Source: Kushneria sinocarnis (GTDB lineage Bacteria > Pseudomonadota > Gammaproteobacteria > Pseudomonadales > Halomonadaceae). From it: 64,000 nucleotides of DNA. Under the pieces are notes generated by a model, which did not search any database, was not told the origin of the DNA, and worked only from the letters and a program-made list of their open reading frames with translations. Shown piece by piece: positions 7,178 to 16,571 of this stretch (the first letter of the stretch is position 1; every line of letters starts with the position of its first letter). Both the position numbers and the translations under genes were made by a program. The stretch spans positions 62,001 through 126,000 of the forward strand of contig NZ_RBIN01000002.1 of assembly GCF_003633775.1 (NCBI RefSeq). The letters are read 5' to 3'.

Positions 7178-9607
7178 TCAGAAACGATCGGGACGATAGC
7201 CCGGAATCGCATCGGCGTAATAGCTGTCCGTCGAGGTGCCCAGGCCACCGAGCCCCTTCAGCACGAAACGCAGGAAGATGCCCCGTTTGGTCTCGTCATC
7301 CTCGATGGTGTTGGCCGAATCATCATCATCGACCCACTCGCGCCAGGCCACCTCGACCCCGTAACAGCAGTCATCAAACCGCACCCCGGCGAGCTTTTCG
7401 AGCGAGCGGCTGTTGGTCTGATCGTAGAGATAGCGGCCCATCAGGGAAACACCCGGCGTGGCCTGCCAGGCCAGCGAGACATCGTATTCGTCGCGGTCGT
7501 AGCCGAGCCGGTCGTCATAATCACCGGAGGGATCGAAGCCCTCGACTTCCCAGCGATAACCGAGGTTGAGTACCAGCCCGCCTTCGGGATTGTGATAGCG
7601 CAGATAACTGGCGCTCTTCTCGGTACGGCCGCGGTTGGTGTCATAAAACAGTGCCTGACGCGCCGACCAGTACTCGGTCATCTGCCAGTCCAGCTGACCG
7701 ATGACCGGCGACTCGTCCCGATGGTTGCGATAGTCGAGCTCGTCCCGGTAGGTATCATCGAAGTTTTCATACTGCGCATCCACTACCCGACGGTTCTCGA
7801 AATAGTGACTCTGGCCCAGCGACAGTGCCAGCCGCTCCCGGCCGCTGTCTCCCTCGAGAAACCGCGACGACACCCCGTAGGAGACCTTGTTGACATCACC
7901 GATGCGGTCGATGCCGCTGAAGCGGAAGGGAGACCAGAGCTGGCCGTAGGAGAGCGGCTGCTCATCGGTATCGAACTCGGGATACTCGCTCTGATCCCGA
8001 TAGGGGACATAGGCATAGTAGAGCCGCGGCTCGAGGGTCTGGCGATAGTCGTTGCCGAAGAACGACGCCTCGCGCTCGAAGACCAGCCCGGAATCGACCG
8101 AATAGACCGGTACTGCGCGATCGGGCGTCTCGTCACGCCCCTCGGCACCATCACGATTGTGCCAGTCGAGATCGTACTGGGTATACATCATCTGGACGCG
8201 CGGCTCGAAGAAGCCCCAGGAGGGTGAACGACGATAGCCGATGGCCGGTGCCAGATTGACCCGGGTACCGGTGGCCGCTTCACGGATCGGTACCTCATCG
8301 CTCTGGACGTCGCGCCAGAAATTGATCACCGAGGTATTCCACTCCTCGTAGAGCCCGCTCGGCTGGCTCCAGCGGCCGTTGGCGATCAGCGCCGGCAGTT
8401 CGTAGAACGGCTTGTCATCATCATCGAGCGGGTAATCCATCTTCTGGTAACCGCGCGCCCGCGCCTGCAGATGCCAGGCACTGCCGGCGTAGTCGATGCG
8501 GGCCAGACGCTCGAGATTGTCGGTATCCTTCTCCCCGAAGGTCTGCCCGAAATCATCGAAGTAATTGCCGTCACTGGCCGCGCCATAGCGCAGGTTGTAA
8601 AGCGTGCGATCGTTGATCTGCCCGTTCTGGGCGAAGCGGAACAGCCAGCGGTCCTCACCCTGCAGATCCTCGTCGGCATCATCCTCGTCGGTGCCTTCCC
8701 GGTCATTCGGGAGATAGTTGCCCTCGATGAATCCGGCATTGCGCTCGTCGATCATGTAGCGGAACTGCCCGCCCAGCATGGCGCCCCGATTGACCATGTA
8801 ACGTGGCGTGATGGTCGCATCGTAGTTGGGCGCCAGGTTGAGATAGTACGGCTGGGAGTAGTCCAGCCCGCTATCCCCGCTGAAGCCGACGGTGGGCCAG
8901 AGGAAACCGCTCTGGCGCCGATCATCGATCGGAAAACGCACCCAGGGCCAGTAGAAGACCGGCACATCCTCGACCTCGAGCCGGGCATTGGTGGCGGTGC
9001 CGTAGCCCTCTTCGCGATTGAGCGTGACATCACTGCCAACGATCTTCCACAGTCGGCTCTGCGGGTCACAGCTGGTATAGGTTGCACTGGTCATCCGGTA
9101 GCGGCCATCCTCCAGCCGCGCCACCCGGTTGGCATCACCACGAAGGTGCTGATCGTGAACGACATAGTGCGCCTGGTCGACATGGGCGGCATCACTGTTG
9201 AGCGATACCTGACCATCGCTGCCGCGTACCAGCATGCCGGGTCGGCGGTAGGTCAGTGGCCCATCCAGGGTTGCCCGGGTGCGCGCCTCGTTGACGGTGA
9301 TGCGCGAGGCCTCGAGCTGCTGCTCGCCCCGGCGCAGCACCACGTCACCGTGAAGGATGGCCTGTCCGTCCGCGCCGTAATCGGCGCTGTCGGATGAGGT
9401 ACGCACCCGGGAGGGCGTCTCCCCCGGTGCAAGGCGATACTCCGGCATGACATAGTGACCACGACACAGCGCGTCGCTGGGGCGGTCGTCGCCCCAGGGC
9501 TGCCAATCGAGCTGATCGGCCGGCAGCGGGTCGGGGGCCGCCTGGGCACCGATTGACGTGAGCAGCCCCGTCAGAGAGGCGGCGGTCCAGAAAAGTCGCT
9601 GGCCCAT
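7178..9607 (-). CDS. lptD: LPS-assembly outer-membrane protein LptD
   Basis: 809 residues; forms the outer-membrane translocon with LptE that inserts lipopolysaccharide in the outer leaflet. Seen: signal peptide from ATG 9607 to GAQA, an OstA/LptA-like jellyroll (about residues 65-200), then a long beta-barrel rich in aromatic and acidic residues. Four cysteines are placed as in E. coli: one near the N-terminus (DALCRGHY), one in the TSCDPQS segment, and an adjacent pair DDCC close to the C-terminus, compatible with the two inter-domain disulfides that mature LptD needs. surA follows 78 bases downstream. amgK is divergent across 170 bases in which I could not fix a convincing promoter. Confidence 0.95.
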   Translation of the reverse strand: MGQRLFWTAASLTGLLTSIGAQAAPDPLPADQLDWQPWGDDRPSDALCRGHYVMPEYRLAPGETPSRVRTSSDSADYGADGQAILHGDVVLRRGEQQLEASRITVNEARTRATLDGPLTYRRPGMLVRGSDGQVSLNSDAAHVDQAHYVVHDQHLRGDANRVARLEDGRYRMTSATYTSCDPQSRLWKIVGSDVTLNREEGYGTATNARLEVEDVPVFYWPWVRFPIDDRRQSGFLWPTVGFSGDSGLDYSQPYYLNLAPNYDATITPRYMVNRGAMLGGQFRYMIDERNAGFIEGNYLPNDREGTDEDDADEDLQGEDRWLFRFAQNGQINDRTLYNLRYGAASDGNYFDDFGQTFGEKDTDNLERLARIDYAGSAWHLQARARGYQKMDYPLDDDDKPFYELPALIANGRWSQPSGLYEEWNTSVINFWRDVQSDEVPIREAATGTRVNLAPAIGYRRSPSWGFFEPRVQMMYTQYDLDWHNRDGAEGRDETPDRAVPVYSVDSGLVFEREASFFGNDYRQTLEPRLYYAYVPYRDQSEYPEFDTDEQPLSYGQLWSPFRFSGIDRIGDVNKVSYGVSSRFLEGDSGRERLALSLGQSHYFENRRVVDAQYENFDDTYRDELDYRNHRDESPVIGQLDWQMTEYWSARQALFYDTNRGRTEKSASYLRYHNPEGGLVLNLGYRWEVEGFDPSGDYDDRLGYDRDEYDVSLAWQATPGVSLMGRYLYDQTNSRSLEKLAGVRFDDCCYGVEVAWREWVDDDDSANTIEDDETKRGIFLRFVLKGLGGLGTSTDSYYADAIPGYRPDRF

Positions 9608-9777
9608 GATCCCTGGATATCCTTGCTGTCGAAAGCGGTGTGCTGGCACCTGAAAACCGGTATCGTACCCAGCCTGCGTCCATCGTGCGCGTCCCTGCAC
9701 GCACATTATCACGACTGGCTGGCAAAACTGCGTCAGCATGCGGCGCGCGACCCGGACCGTCAACCTGAGGAGGTTTC

Positions 9778-10824
9778 ATGGATACGCGGCTCGATGCCCT
9801 GCGCCTGTGGGTGGCACAGCGCCATCGACTCACGCCGGACACGCTCGATCTCGACGTGATCGCCGACGATGCCAGCTTCCGACGCTATTTTCGTCTGACC
9901 CTGCCTGATGGCCATACCCGAATCCTGATGGATGCACCACCCGAACGGGAAGATTGCCGGGCCTTCATCGAGATCGCAAGTCACTGGCACCAGGCCGGCC
10001 TGCCGGTGCCCCGCATCGACGAAGCCGATATCGAAGCAGGCTTTATCGAGTTGCAGGATCTTGGTGACGTCATGCTGCGCTCGCGGCTGCAGGAACTGAT
10101 GCGCCATCACGCCCCGACCACTTCAGGGGTGCCGAATGAGGTCATGACCCGGATGCAGCAGGCGATTGAACTCGCTGTCGAGGTCGCCGCGCAGCCCGCC
10201 AACCGCCTGCCCGCCTATGATGCCGACTGGCTGGGCATGGAGCTCGACCTGTTCCCGCAGTGGTGTCTGCACTGGCTCTCGCTGGAAGCGCCCGACGAGT
10301 GGCCGGCGCTGCGTGACACCCTGATCCGGGCAATGACCGATCAGCCCCAGGTCACGGTACATCGCGACTTTCATCCGCAGAACCTGATGTGTCACCAGGA
10401 CCGACTCTGGATCATCGACTTTCAGGGCGCCGTATACGGCCCGCTGACCTATGACCCGGCATCACTGTTGCGCGATCGCAATCTCGCCTGGCCGCAGACG
10501 GCACAGCAGCACTGGATCGAGGCATGGCATCAGCGTGCCCGCCGGCAGGGGGTGATCGAACCGATGCCTGCCGGCGCCGTCCATGAGCTGGTCGATCTCA
10601 GCGCCACTCAGCGCAGCCTCAAGGTTCTGGGGCTGTTCTGCCGGCTGGCGCATCGCGATGGCAAGCCGCGTTATCTGCGCCTGCTGCCACTGTTCGCCAA
10701 CCATGTGATGGAAGGCCTCGGCCACCAGCGCTTCACCGCTTTTCGACACTGGTTCGCACACACCTTCATGCCCCGGCTCGATGCACGCCTTGCCGAGCCC
10801 GCCATTGCGGAGAGCACTTCATGA
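9778..10824 (+). CDS. amgK: N-acetylmuramate/N-acetylglucosamine kinase AmgK
   Basis: 348-residue aminoglycoside-phosphotransferase-fold kinase. AmgK phosphorylates the anomeric carbon of MurNAc or GlcNAc recovered from peptidoglycan, feeding a salvage route that bypasses de novo UDP-MurNAc synthesis and underlies intrinsic fosfomycin tolerance in Pseudomonas. Seen: DDASFRRYFRL near the N-terminus, the catalytic HRDFHPQNLM loop, and the metal-binding IIDFQGA. GAGGAGG precedes the ATG. The overlap of 4 bases with murU, the next enzyme, and the divergent lptD are the arrangement known from Pseudomonas, which makes the assignment firm. Confidence 0.93.
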   Translation: MDTRLDALRLWVAQRHRLTPDTLDLDVIADDASFRRYFRLTLPDGHTRILMDAPPEREDCRAFIEIASHWHQAGLPVPRIDEADIEAGFIELQDLGDVMLRSRLQELMRHHAPTTSGVPNEVMTRMQQAIELAVEVAAQPANRLPAYDADWLGMELDLFPQWCLHWLSLEAPDEWPALRDTLIRAMTDQPQVTVHRDFHPQNLMCHQDRLWIIDFQGAVYGPLTYDPASLLRDRNLAWPQTAQQHWIEAWHQRARRQGVIEPMPAGAVHELVDLSATQRSLKVLGLFCRLAHRDGKPRYLRLLPLFANHVMEGLGHQRFTAFRHWFAHTFMPRLDARLAEPAIAESTS

Positions 10825-11489
10825 AGGCGATGATTCTGGCGGCCGGCTTCGGTCGCCGCATGCGCCCGCTCACCGAACACACTCCCAAGCCGCTGCTCGA
10901 AGCCGGCGGTCGGCCGCTGATCGTCCATCATCTCGAGCGCCTGCGCCGGGCCGGCATCCGGGAAGTCGTGATCAATGTCAGCCATCTTGCCGAGCGCCTG
11001 ATCGAGGCGCTCGGAGACGGCAGGCACTACGACATCAGCATCCGCTGGAGTCGTGAAGACACGCCGCTCGAGACGGCCGGCGGCATCCGTCACGCCCTGC
11101 CCCTGCTGGATGAGGCCCCCTTTCTGCTGATCAACGGTGACGTCTGGTGTGATCTCGATCCCGGTCGGCTGGCGCTGGCACCGAATGATCTTGCCCAGCT
11201 GGTCATGGTCGACAATCCGCCCCAGCACAGCGGAGGCGATTTTCATCTGGATGACGCCGACCGCCTGCATCCCCGGGGCGAGCCGAAGCTGACCTACGCC
11301 GGCATCGCCCTGCTTCACCCGGAGCTGATCGCCGGAGTGCCGGAGGGTGAGGCCACCCGACTGGCGCCGCTGCTCATCGAGGCCATGCAGCATGACCGGG
11401 TAGGCGGCTACCATTACCATGGCGACTGGGATGATATCGGTACTCCCGAGCGCCTGGCCGCTCTTGATGCCCGGCTGCCACACCCCTGA
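10821..11489 (+). CDS. murU: N-acetylmuramate alpha-1-phosphate uridylyltransferase MurU
   Basis: 222-residue nucleotidyltransferase that makes UDP-MurNAc from MurNAc-1-phosphate, the step after AmgK in cell-wall salvage. Seen: the sugar-nucleotidyltransferase signature ILAAGFGRRMRPLT followed by PKPLLEAGGRPLI, and the metal-binding aspartate in LLINGDVWCDL. ATGA overlap with amgK implies translational coupling. On sequence alone it could be called a mannose-1-phosphate guanylyltransferase-like protein; the neighbour decides. Confidence 0.92.
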   Translation: MKAMILAAGFGRRMRPLTEHTPKPLLEAGGRPLIVHHLERLRRAGIREVVINVSHLAERLIEALGDGRHYDISIRWSREDTPLETAGGIRHALPLLDEAPFLLINGDVWCDLDPGRLALAPNDLAQLVMVDNPPQHSGGDFHLDDADRLHPRGEPKLTYAGIALLHPELIAGVPEGEATRLAPLLIEAMQHDRVGGYHYHGDWDDIGTPERLAALDARLPHP

Positions 11490-11597
11490 GCGGCAGCCGC
11501 CGCCGAGGGCAGCCTCCCGAAGAAAAGCATGCCGCCGGCCGGCGACATTGCATGTCACCAGCCGGCCTCACACACTTGTCAGCAGGACAGTTTCGAC

Positions 11598-12023
11598 ATG
11601 AAAGCGCGCGTCAAATGGACCGATGGCCGCCAGTTCGTCACCGAATCGGGCAGCGGTCACGCCGTGGTCATCGATGGCAACCCCGAGAACGGCGGCCGCA
11701 ACACCGGCCCCCGGCCAATGGAAATGATGCTGATGGGACTGGGCGGCTGCACGTCCTATGATGTCATCAACATTCTCGAAAAGGCGCGGGCGGATGTCAC
11801 CGACTGCGTGGCCGAGATCGAGGCCGAAAGGGCCGATTCAACGCCGGCGGTCTTTACACGCATCCACATTCATTTCGTGGTCACCGGCCGCAGCCTGAAG
11901 GAGGACCGGGTCAAGCGGGCAGTCGAGCTTTCCGCGGAAAAATACTGCAGCGCCTCGCTGATGCTCGAGCGCGGCGGTGTCGAGATCAGTCATGATTACG
12001 AGATACACGAGGCGCATGACTGA
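11598..12023 (+). CDS. OsmC/Ohr family protein (YhfA-like)
   Basis: 141-residue OsmC-fold protein. OsmC and Ohr members reduce organic peroxides with two cysteines; here one is in the conserved GLGGCTSYDV segment and the second in EKYCSASLML, so the pair is present. The sequence resembles the YhfA subgroup, whose substrate is unproven. Start ATG 11598 matches the family N-terminus (KARVKWTDG); an in-frame upstream start has no homology support. The order OsmC-speD-coq7 is shared with Pseudomonas aeruginosa. Confidence 0.88.
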   Translation: MKARVKWTDGRQFVTESGSGHAVVIDGNPENGGRNTGPRPMEMMLMGLGGCTSYDVINILEKARADVTDCVAEIEAERADSTPAVFTRIHIHFVVTGRSLKEDRVKRAVELSAEKYCSASLMLERGGVEISHDYEIHEAHD

Positions 12024-12089
12024 TTCGGCGCAATGCGCTTGCAGGAGATGCAACACCGCCATGCTCCATGCATAATACGCGGCCTTGTC

Positions 12090-12116
12090 GGGGGAGTCGC
12101 GACACTGCACTCCCCC
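12090..12116 (+). other. Stem-loop upstream of speD
   Basis: Perfect 8-bp inverted repeat (12090-12097 with 12109-12116) around an 11-base loop, G/C-rich at the base, between the OsmC gene and speD. No T-run follows, so it may be a weak terminator or a structured speD leader. Its function is not determined by the sequence. Confidence 0.4.
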
Positions 12117-12180
12117 ACCCGCCCGGTTCCGACGCCAGCTCGTCGGGTGAACCACCTCTGTGCAATCAGGAGGTTCGGTA

Positions 12181-12975
12181 TTGACCAGCAAGCTCCGACT
12201 CCATGGGTTCAACAACCTGACCAGCTCGCTGAGCTTCAACATCTACGATATCTGCTACGCCAAGACGGAAGAGCAGCGACGCGCCTACATCGATTACATC
12301 GATGAACTCTACAACGCCGAGCGTCTGACCCGGATACTGAGTGATGTCAGCAATATCATCGGCGCTCATGTGCTCAATGTGGCGCGCCAGGATTACGAAC
12401 CGCACGGCGCCAGTGTCACCCTGCTGATCGCCGAGCATGAACTCGAGCAGGACGAGTCGGACCATACCGAACCCGGCCCCGGCCCGCTGCCGGAAACCGT
12501 GGTCGGCCATCTCGACAAGAGCCATGTCACGGTGCACACCTATCCCGAATCACACCCTGACAACGGCATCAGCACCTTTCGGCTCGACATTGATGTCTCG
12601 ACCTGCGGCATGATCTCGCCGCTCAAGGCGCTGAACTATCTGATTCACAGCTTCGATTCCGACATCGTCACCACCGACTATCGGGTGCGCGGTTTCACCC
12701 GTGATGTCGACGGCCGCAAGCTGTTCATCGATCACGATATTGCCTCGATCCAGGACTACATTGCCGAGGATACCAAGCGCGCCTATCAGATGACCGATGT
12801 CAACGTCTATCAGGAGAATCTGTTTCACACCAAGATGCTGCTGAAGGACTTCAATCTGGACAATTACCTGTTCGGTACGTCACGACGCGATCTTTCCTTC
12901 GAAGAGGCCGATGACATCGAGCGACGCCTGCGCCGCGAGATGCTCGAAATCTTCTACTCGCGCAACATGGACTGA
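12181..12975 (+). CDS. speD: S-adenosylmethionine decarboxylase proenzyme (class 1A)
   Basis: Makes decarboxylated SAM, the aminopropyl donor for spermidine synthesis. 264 residues in the E. coli-type SpeD class. Self-cleavage creating the pyruvoyl group is expected at the Lys113-Ser114 bond in [10 protein letters not shown], which is intact. [16 protein letters not shown] is also conserved. Start: I choose TTG at 12181, where Pseudomonas SpeD homology begins ([11 protein letters not shown]) and a perfect AGGAGG lies at 12169-12174; the GTG at 12160 would place that site inside the gene. A hairpin terminator follows. Confidence 0.94.
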   Translation: MTSKLRLHGFNNLTSSLSFNIYDICYAKTEEQRRAYIDYIDELYNAERLTRILSDVSNIIGAHVLNVARQDYEPHGASVTLLIAEHELEQDESDHTEPGPGPLPETVVGHLDKSHVTVHTYPESHPDNGISTFRLDIDVSTCGMISPLKALNYLIHSFDSDIVTTDYRVRGFTRDVDGRKLFIDHDIASIQDYIAEDTKRAYQMTDVNVYQENLFHTKMLLKDFNLDNYLFGTSRRDLSFEEADDIERRLRREMLEIFYSRNMD

Positions 12976-13007
12976 CCGTATCGAGGCCAGCGACGCTGGC
13001 CGCCTTC

Positions 13008-13030
13008 GAAGCCGGCCCCGGGCCGGCTTC
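13008..13030 (+). terminator. Hairpin terminator after speD
   Basis: Perfect 11-bp inverted repeat with a one-base centre (effective loop three or more), rich in G/C, 33 bases after the speD stop and followed by TTCC. It separates speD from the membrane-protein gene starting at 13060. The T-run is poor. Confidence 0.55.
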
Positions 13031-13059
13031 TTCCGCCAGCCCCCGGGCCGGAGAACCCC

Positions 13060-14178
13060 ATGGAACGACCGGTTGATCGCAGGTTTTTCGGACTACTGCT
13101 GGCAGGCGTATCCGTCGCCTTCTGCTGGATCCTGCTGCCGTTTTTCAGTGCCATCTTCTGGGGCGTCATCCTGGCACTGCTGTTCACCCCGCTGCAGCAG
13201 CGCATGCTCGGTCTCATGCAGGGCCGACGCAATCTCGCCGCCTTCACCACCCTGCTGGTCTGTCTGGTCATCGTCATTATCCCGGTGATCTTCATCACCG
13301 CTTCACTGATCCAGGAAGGGGCAAGCGTCTACCAGCGCATTCGCTCGGGCGATCTCAATCTCGGCCTGTGGGTCGAACAGATCCGTGCGGCCCTGCCCCC
13401 TTCCGTGCAGCAGTGGCTGCAGAGCGCGGGGGTCGATGACTTTTCCGCCCTGCGCGATCGCCTCTCCGCCGGCGCGATGCAGGGCAGCCAGTTCCTGGCC
13501 GGCCAGGCGGTCAATATCGGCCAGAACACCCTGCAGTTCGTGATCAGCTTCGGAGTAATGCTCTACCTGCTGTTCTTTCTGCTGCGTGACGGCGTGGCGC
13601 TCGGCCGTCGCATTCGCCAGGCCATTCCGCTGAGCCCACGCCAGAAGCAACAGCTTTTAAGCAAGTTCATCGCGGTCACCCGTGCCACCGTCAAGGGCAA
13701 CATCATCGTGGCCGCCAGCCAGGGCGCGCTCGGCGGCATTGCCTTCTGGCTGCTGGGGATCGAGGCACCGCTGCTGTGGGGCGTGGTGATGGCTTTCCTG
13801 TCGCTGCTGCCGGCGATCGGCGCCGGCCTGATCTGGGTGCCGGTCGCCATCTGGATGATCGCCATCGGGGAGGTCGTCCGGGGCAGCATCCTGATTGCGG
13901 TGGGAGTGCTGGTCATCGGCATGGTCGACAACCTGCTGCGGCCGATTCTGGTCGGCAAGGACACCAAGCTGCCGGACTATGTCGTACTGATCTCGACCCT
14001 CGGTGGAATGGCACTGTTCGGCATCAACGGCTTCGTGATCGGTCCGCTGATTGCCGCGCTGTTCATTGCTGCCTGGGACCTGCTGGCCACCGAAACCGAT
14101 AGCGAGCGCCCCGAGGAGGCCTCGCCATCCGGTCAGCCCGTCAGTCGCCCGAACCGGGGCCTCCGCCGCCGGCGCTGA
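13060..14178 (+). CDS. AI-2E family transporter (YdiK/PerM type)
   Basis: 372-residue polytopic inner-membrane protein. Hydrophobic segments are seen at about residues 10-45, 65-90, 150-175 and from 205 to 345, with a hydrophilic loop between about 90 and 150, as usual for the AI-2E/PerM family. Substrates differ between members (quorum signal export, Na+/H+ exchange in some halophiles, or unknown), so no substrate can be assigned here. The C-terminus is charged and arginine-rich. It is convergent with the Coq7-like gene, 25 bases apart. Confidence 0.85.
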   Translation: MERPVDRRFFGLLLAGVSVAFCWILLPFFSAIFWGVILALLFTPLQQRMLGLMQGRRNLAAFTTLLVCLVIVIIPVIFITASLIQEGASVYQRIRSGDLNLGLWVEQIRAALPPSVQQWLQSAGVDDFSALRDRLSAGAMQGSQFLAGQAVNIGQNTLQFVISFGVMLYLLFFLLRDGVALGRRIRQAIPLSPRQKQQLLSKFIAVTRATVKGNIIVAASQGALGGIAFWLLGIEAPLLWGVVMAFLSLLPAIGAGLIWVPVAIWMIAIGEVVRGSILIAVGVLVIGMVDNLLRPILVGKDTKLPDYVVLISTLGGMALFGINGFVIGPLIAALFIAAWDLLATETDSERPEEASPSGQPVSRPNRGLRRRR

Positions 14179-14203
14179 AACCGCGCGGTCGCGGCATTCG
14201 CCC

Positions 14204-14845
14204 TTATTCCAGTCGCCGGTCCGAGCGCAGCGCCTTCGCGGCCATCGACAGCCCCCAGCGCAGCGGACCCGGCAGCCGGCGACCACCGGCTTCCAGCGCA
14301 CCGTAGGCGTGATGAACACTGTCATCGCGCATGCGCTCGAGGATGGCACGCGAGCGCTGATCACCGCCCGGCAGATGGCGCAGCTGGGTTTCCAGACGTG
14401 TGGTCGCCAGCTCCGAACCGGCATGCAGGAATCCCAGACTGACCGGATCACTGATCCGCCCGAGCATGACCCCCAGACCGAACGAAGCGGTATAGTACAG
14501 CGGGTTGAACGGGCTGGTGTGCGCTCCCAGCTCCTTCAGCCGCCCTTCGCACCAGGCAAGGTGGTCACGCTGCTCGTCGGCAGCATCACAGATCCGCTGA
14601 CTGACGCGGGGAGCGCGGGCGACCAGCCCCTGGCCGTGATAACGCCCCTGGGTGCAGATCCCGCTACTGTGATTGAAACGCATCAGGGAAATGATCCGAT
14701 GGCGCTCCAGGCGTGAAAATGTCGGCTCGCCGGCGCCCAGTGCCGGCGAGGGGCGCATCGGCACCAGCGCCCCCGGCACCAGGGTACGCAGCATGCCATC
14801 GAGCTGAATCATCCAGCGATCCCGGGTTCGCCACTGACGTGTCAT
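14204..14845 (-). CDS. Coq7/UbiF-type di-iron hydroxylase homologue lacking iron ligands
   Basis: 213 residues from ATG 14845, which has AGGAGGG seven bases upstream. Over its whole length it matches Coq7, which hydroxylates 3-demethoxyubiquinol in ubiquinone synthesis; its place near speD is that of Pseudomonas coq7. Coq7 binds two irons with four Glu and two His. Here the positions read: NHSSG with G62 where HxGE has Glu; DEQRDH with Q92 for Glu but H95 kept; GFLHAGSEL with S144 for Glu (a Glu sits one residue later); DDSVHH with S176 for Glu but H179 kept. I checked these codons on the nucleotide sequence. A working di-iron centre seems impossible. It could be a structural Ubi-complex member. 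Length and remaining conservation argue against simple decay. Confidence 0.85.
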   Translation of the reverse strand: MTRQWRTRDRWMIQLDGMLRTLVPGALVPMRPSPALGAGEPTFSRLERHRIISLMRFNHSSGICTQGRYHGQGLVARAPRVSQRICDAADEQRDHLAWCEGRLKELGAHTSPFNPLYYTASFGLGVMLGRISDPVSLGFLHAGSELATTRLETQLRHLPGGDQRSRAILERMRDDSVHHAYGALEAGGRRLPGPLRWGLSMAAKALRSDRRLE

Positions 14846-14961
14846 CGTCGTCCCTCCTCTGCGGATTGCCGGTTCCCTGCAGGCATTATCGTTCACCAGT
14901 ACAGCATAGTGCGCCGCAGCTCGCGGCGTCGAAACCTGCCGCTGGCAATGGCAATGCCGCA

Positions 14962-14983
14962 AGGCCGCTCGGTCGAGCGGCCT
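14962..14983 (-). terminator. Hairpin between narK and the Coq7-like gene
   Basis: 10-bp perfect inverted repeat (14962-14971 with 14974-14983) just downstream of the intact-frame narK stop at 15004. Likely ends narK transcription on the minus strand. T-run weak (CCTTGCGG). Confidence 0.5.
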
Positions 14984-15003
14984 CGTATCCCGCCCGGAGC
15001 TGC

Positions 15004-16357
15004 TCAGCCCGGCTGCCGGGCCAGCGGCACGCGCTCACCATCGGCGATGTCACTGGCCTGACGCTGGTCACGCACCACCTCACTGTGCGTCTCGGGCGAG
15101 AAGCGCACCAGCAGGGTACAGAAGGCAATGGCGGTGACCGCCACCCCCAGGATCACCAGACCCTGCTGGTAGCTCAGCGCGAAACAGAAAACCGGCCGCC
15201 ACGGCACCGGCATTGCCACCGGCACCGACGATACCGGCCACGGCGCCCAGCGCCTTCCTGTTGATGAACGGCACCACGCCGAAGGTCGCCCCCTCGGCCA
15301 TCTGTACGAACAGGCTGAAGATCACCATGCTGCCGATGGCCAGCGTCAGTACCTGCATCTGCGAGAACAGCAGTAGCGCCACCCCTTCGCAGAGCATGGC
15401 GATGAACAGCCAGCGGACCCGTCCGTCCGGGCCGCGGCGACGGGCAAAGCTGTCCGAGAAGAAGCCGCCCAGCGCCCGGGCAAACAGGTTCATCAGACCG
15501 AACAGCCCGGCAATCAGCCCGGCGGTTTCCAGTGACAGCGAGAAATTGTCGAAATAATAAAGCGCAGCGATGTTGTTGATGGTCAGCTCGATGCCGAAGC
15601 AGGCGGCATAGATCACGAACAGTGCCCAGACCCGGATATCCTTCACCGCTGACAGGAAGCTGTTGCGTGCACTGTACTCCTCTTCGGTGCGTACCAGCTC
15701 ACCCCGCTCCCGCAGCTCGCGGAAGTTGCCATCCGGCGCATCCTGGGTGAAGAACCAGTACGCCAGACCGGTCAGGAAGAGCACCACCCCCGGCACTACC
15801 ATCGCCAGGCGCCAGCCCAGCGACTCACTGACCCCCAGCATCAGGATGCCGGCAAGCACCAGCGGCATCAGGATCTGGGTCGTGCCGCCGCCGAGATTGC
15901 CCCAGCCGGCGGTAGTCGCATTGGCGGTCCCGACCACATTGGGCGCAAACATCACCGAGGTATGGTACTGGGTGATCACGAAGGAAGCGCCGATCGCGCC
16001 AATGGCCAGCCGGGCCAGCAGGAAGGTTTCGAAACTGTCGGTCAGCCCGATCATCATTACCGGCAGCGAGCCGAGACACAAAAGCCAGCTGTAGGTGCGT
16101 CGCGGGCCGAGCCGGTCACACAGGAGCCCGATGAACAGGCGTACCACCACCGTGATCGCCACCGAGGCGATGATGGTATTGCCGATCTGGGTCTTGGTCA
16201 GATTCAGGTCGTCGCGCACCACGGCCATCATCGGCGCGATGCCGAACCAGCCGAAGAAGCAAACGTGAAAGGCCAACCAGGAGAGATGGAAGGCCCGCAT
16301 CTGCGGGGTCTTGAAATCGAACAGCCGAATGCGCGTGGCCTTGTTCCGGATATCCAT
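15004..16357 (-). pseudogene. narK: NNP-family nitrate/nitrite transporter, frameshifted near the C-terminus
   Basis: Major-facilitator nitrate transporter. ATG 16357 with GAGGTGG upstream. Eleven helices are readable, including the nitrate signature region NATTAGWGNLGGG and the TM2 arginine in VVRLFIGLLCDRLGPRR. After GGNAGAVAAGFLFR the frame shifts: the long frame stops at 15080 with a low-complexity tail, while the frame ending at 15004 supplies the expected last helix (LVILGVAVTAIAFCTLLVRF) and a hydrophilic end. The span is 1354 bases; adding 8 restores a 453-residue protein. Near 15170-15185 the bases GCGCTGAG occur once; a tandem second copy would give FRAEALSYQQ, the form seen in relatives. 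So one of two 8-bp repeats has been lost, in the genome or in assembly. As it stands the product is 425 residues without helix 12. Confidence 0.85.
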
Positions 16358-16478
16358 GGCACCACCTCGAATACAGGAGTCATCGACACCGCCCTCCCCG
16401 AAGCCGGGCAGGACAGCCGTATCGACGCACTCGTACCCGACGCCGGGCCTGGTCCACGTCACATGTCCCGAAATTCTC

Positions 16479-16494
16479 AGCAAGGTTCATGCCA
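16479..16494 (-). promoter_or_regulatory. Sigma-54 promoter for the nitrate transporter
   Basis: On the minus strand the 16 bases read TGGCATGAACCTTGCT: the -24 GG and -12 GC are separated by exactly ten bases and the flanking bases fit the consensus TGGCAYG-N4-TTGCW. Transcription should start near 16468, leaving a leader of about 110 bases before narK. Sigma-54 control fits nitrogen regulation. Confidence 0.75.
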
Positions 16495-16571
16495 CATTGG
16501 TCGAAACCCGATGGCATGGCGGGCGCCATTCCGGACGGACCGCTGCACGACAGGTTACATGCCCCGCGCCG

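Noticed and set aside
16358-16468. ANTAR (NasT) target RNA in the narK leader
   Set aside because: I looked for two hairpins with hexaloops having A first and G fourth; the only candidate loop (AGTGCG) lacks a pairing stem, and no terminator follows.
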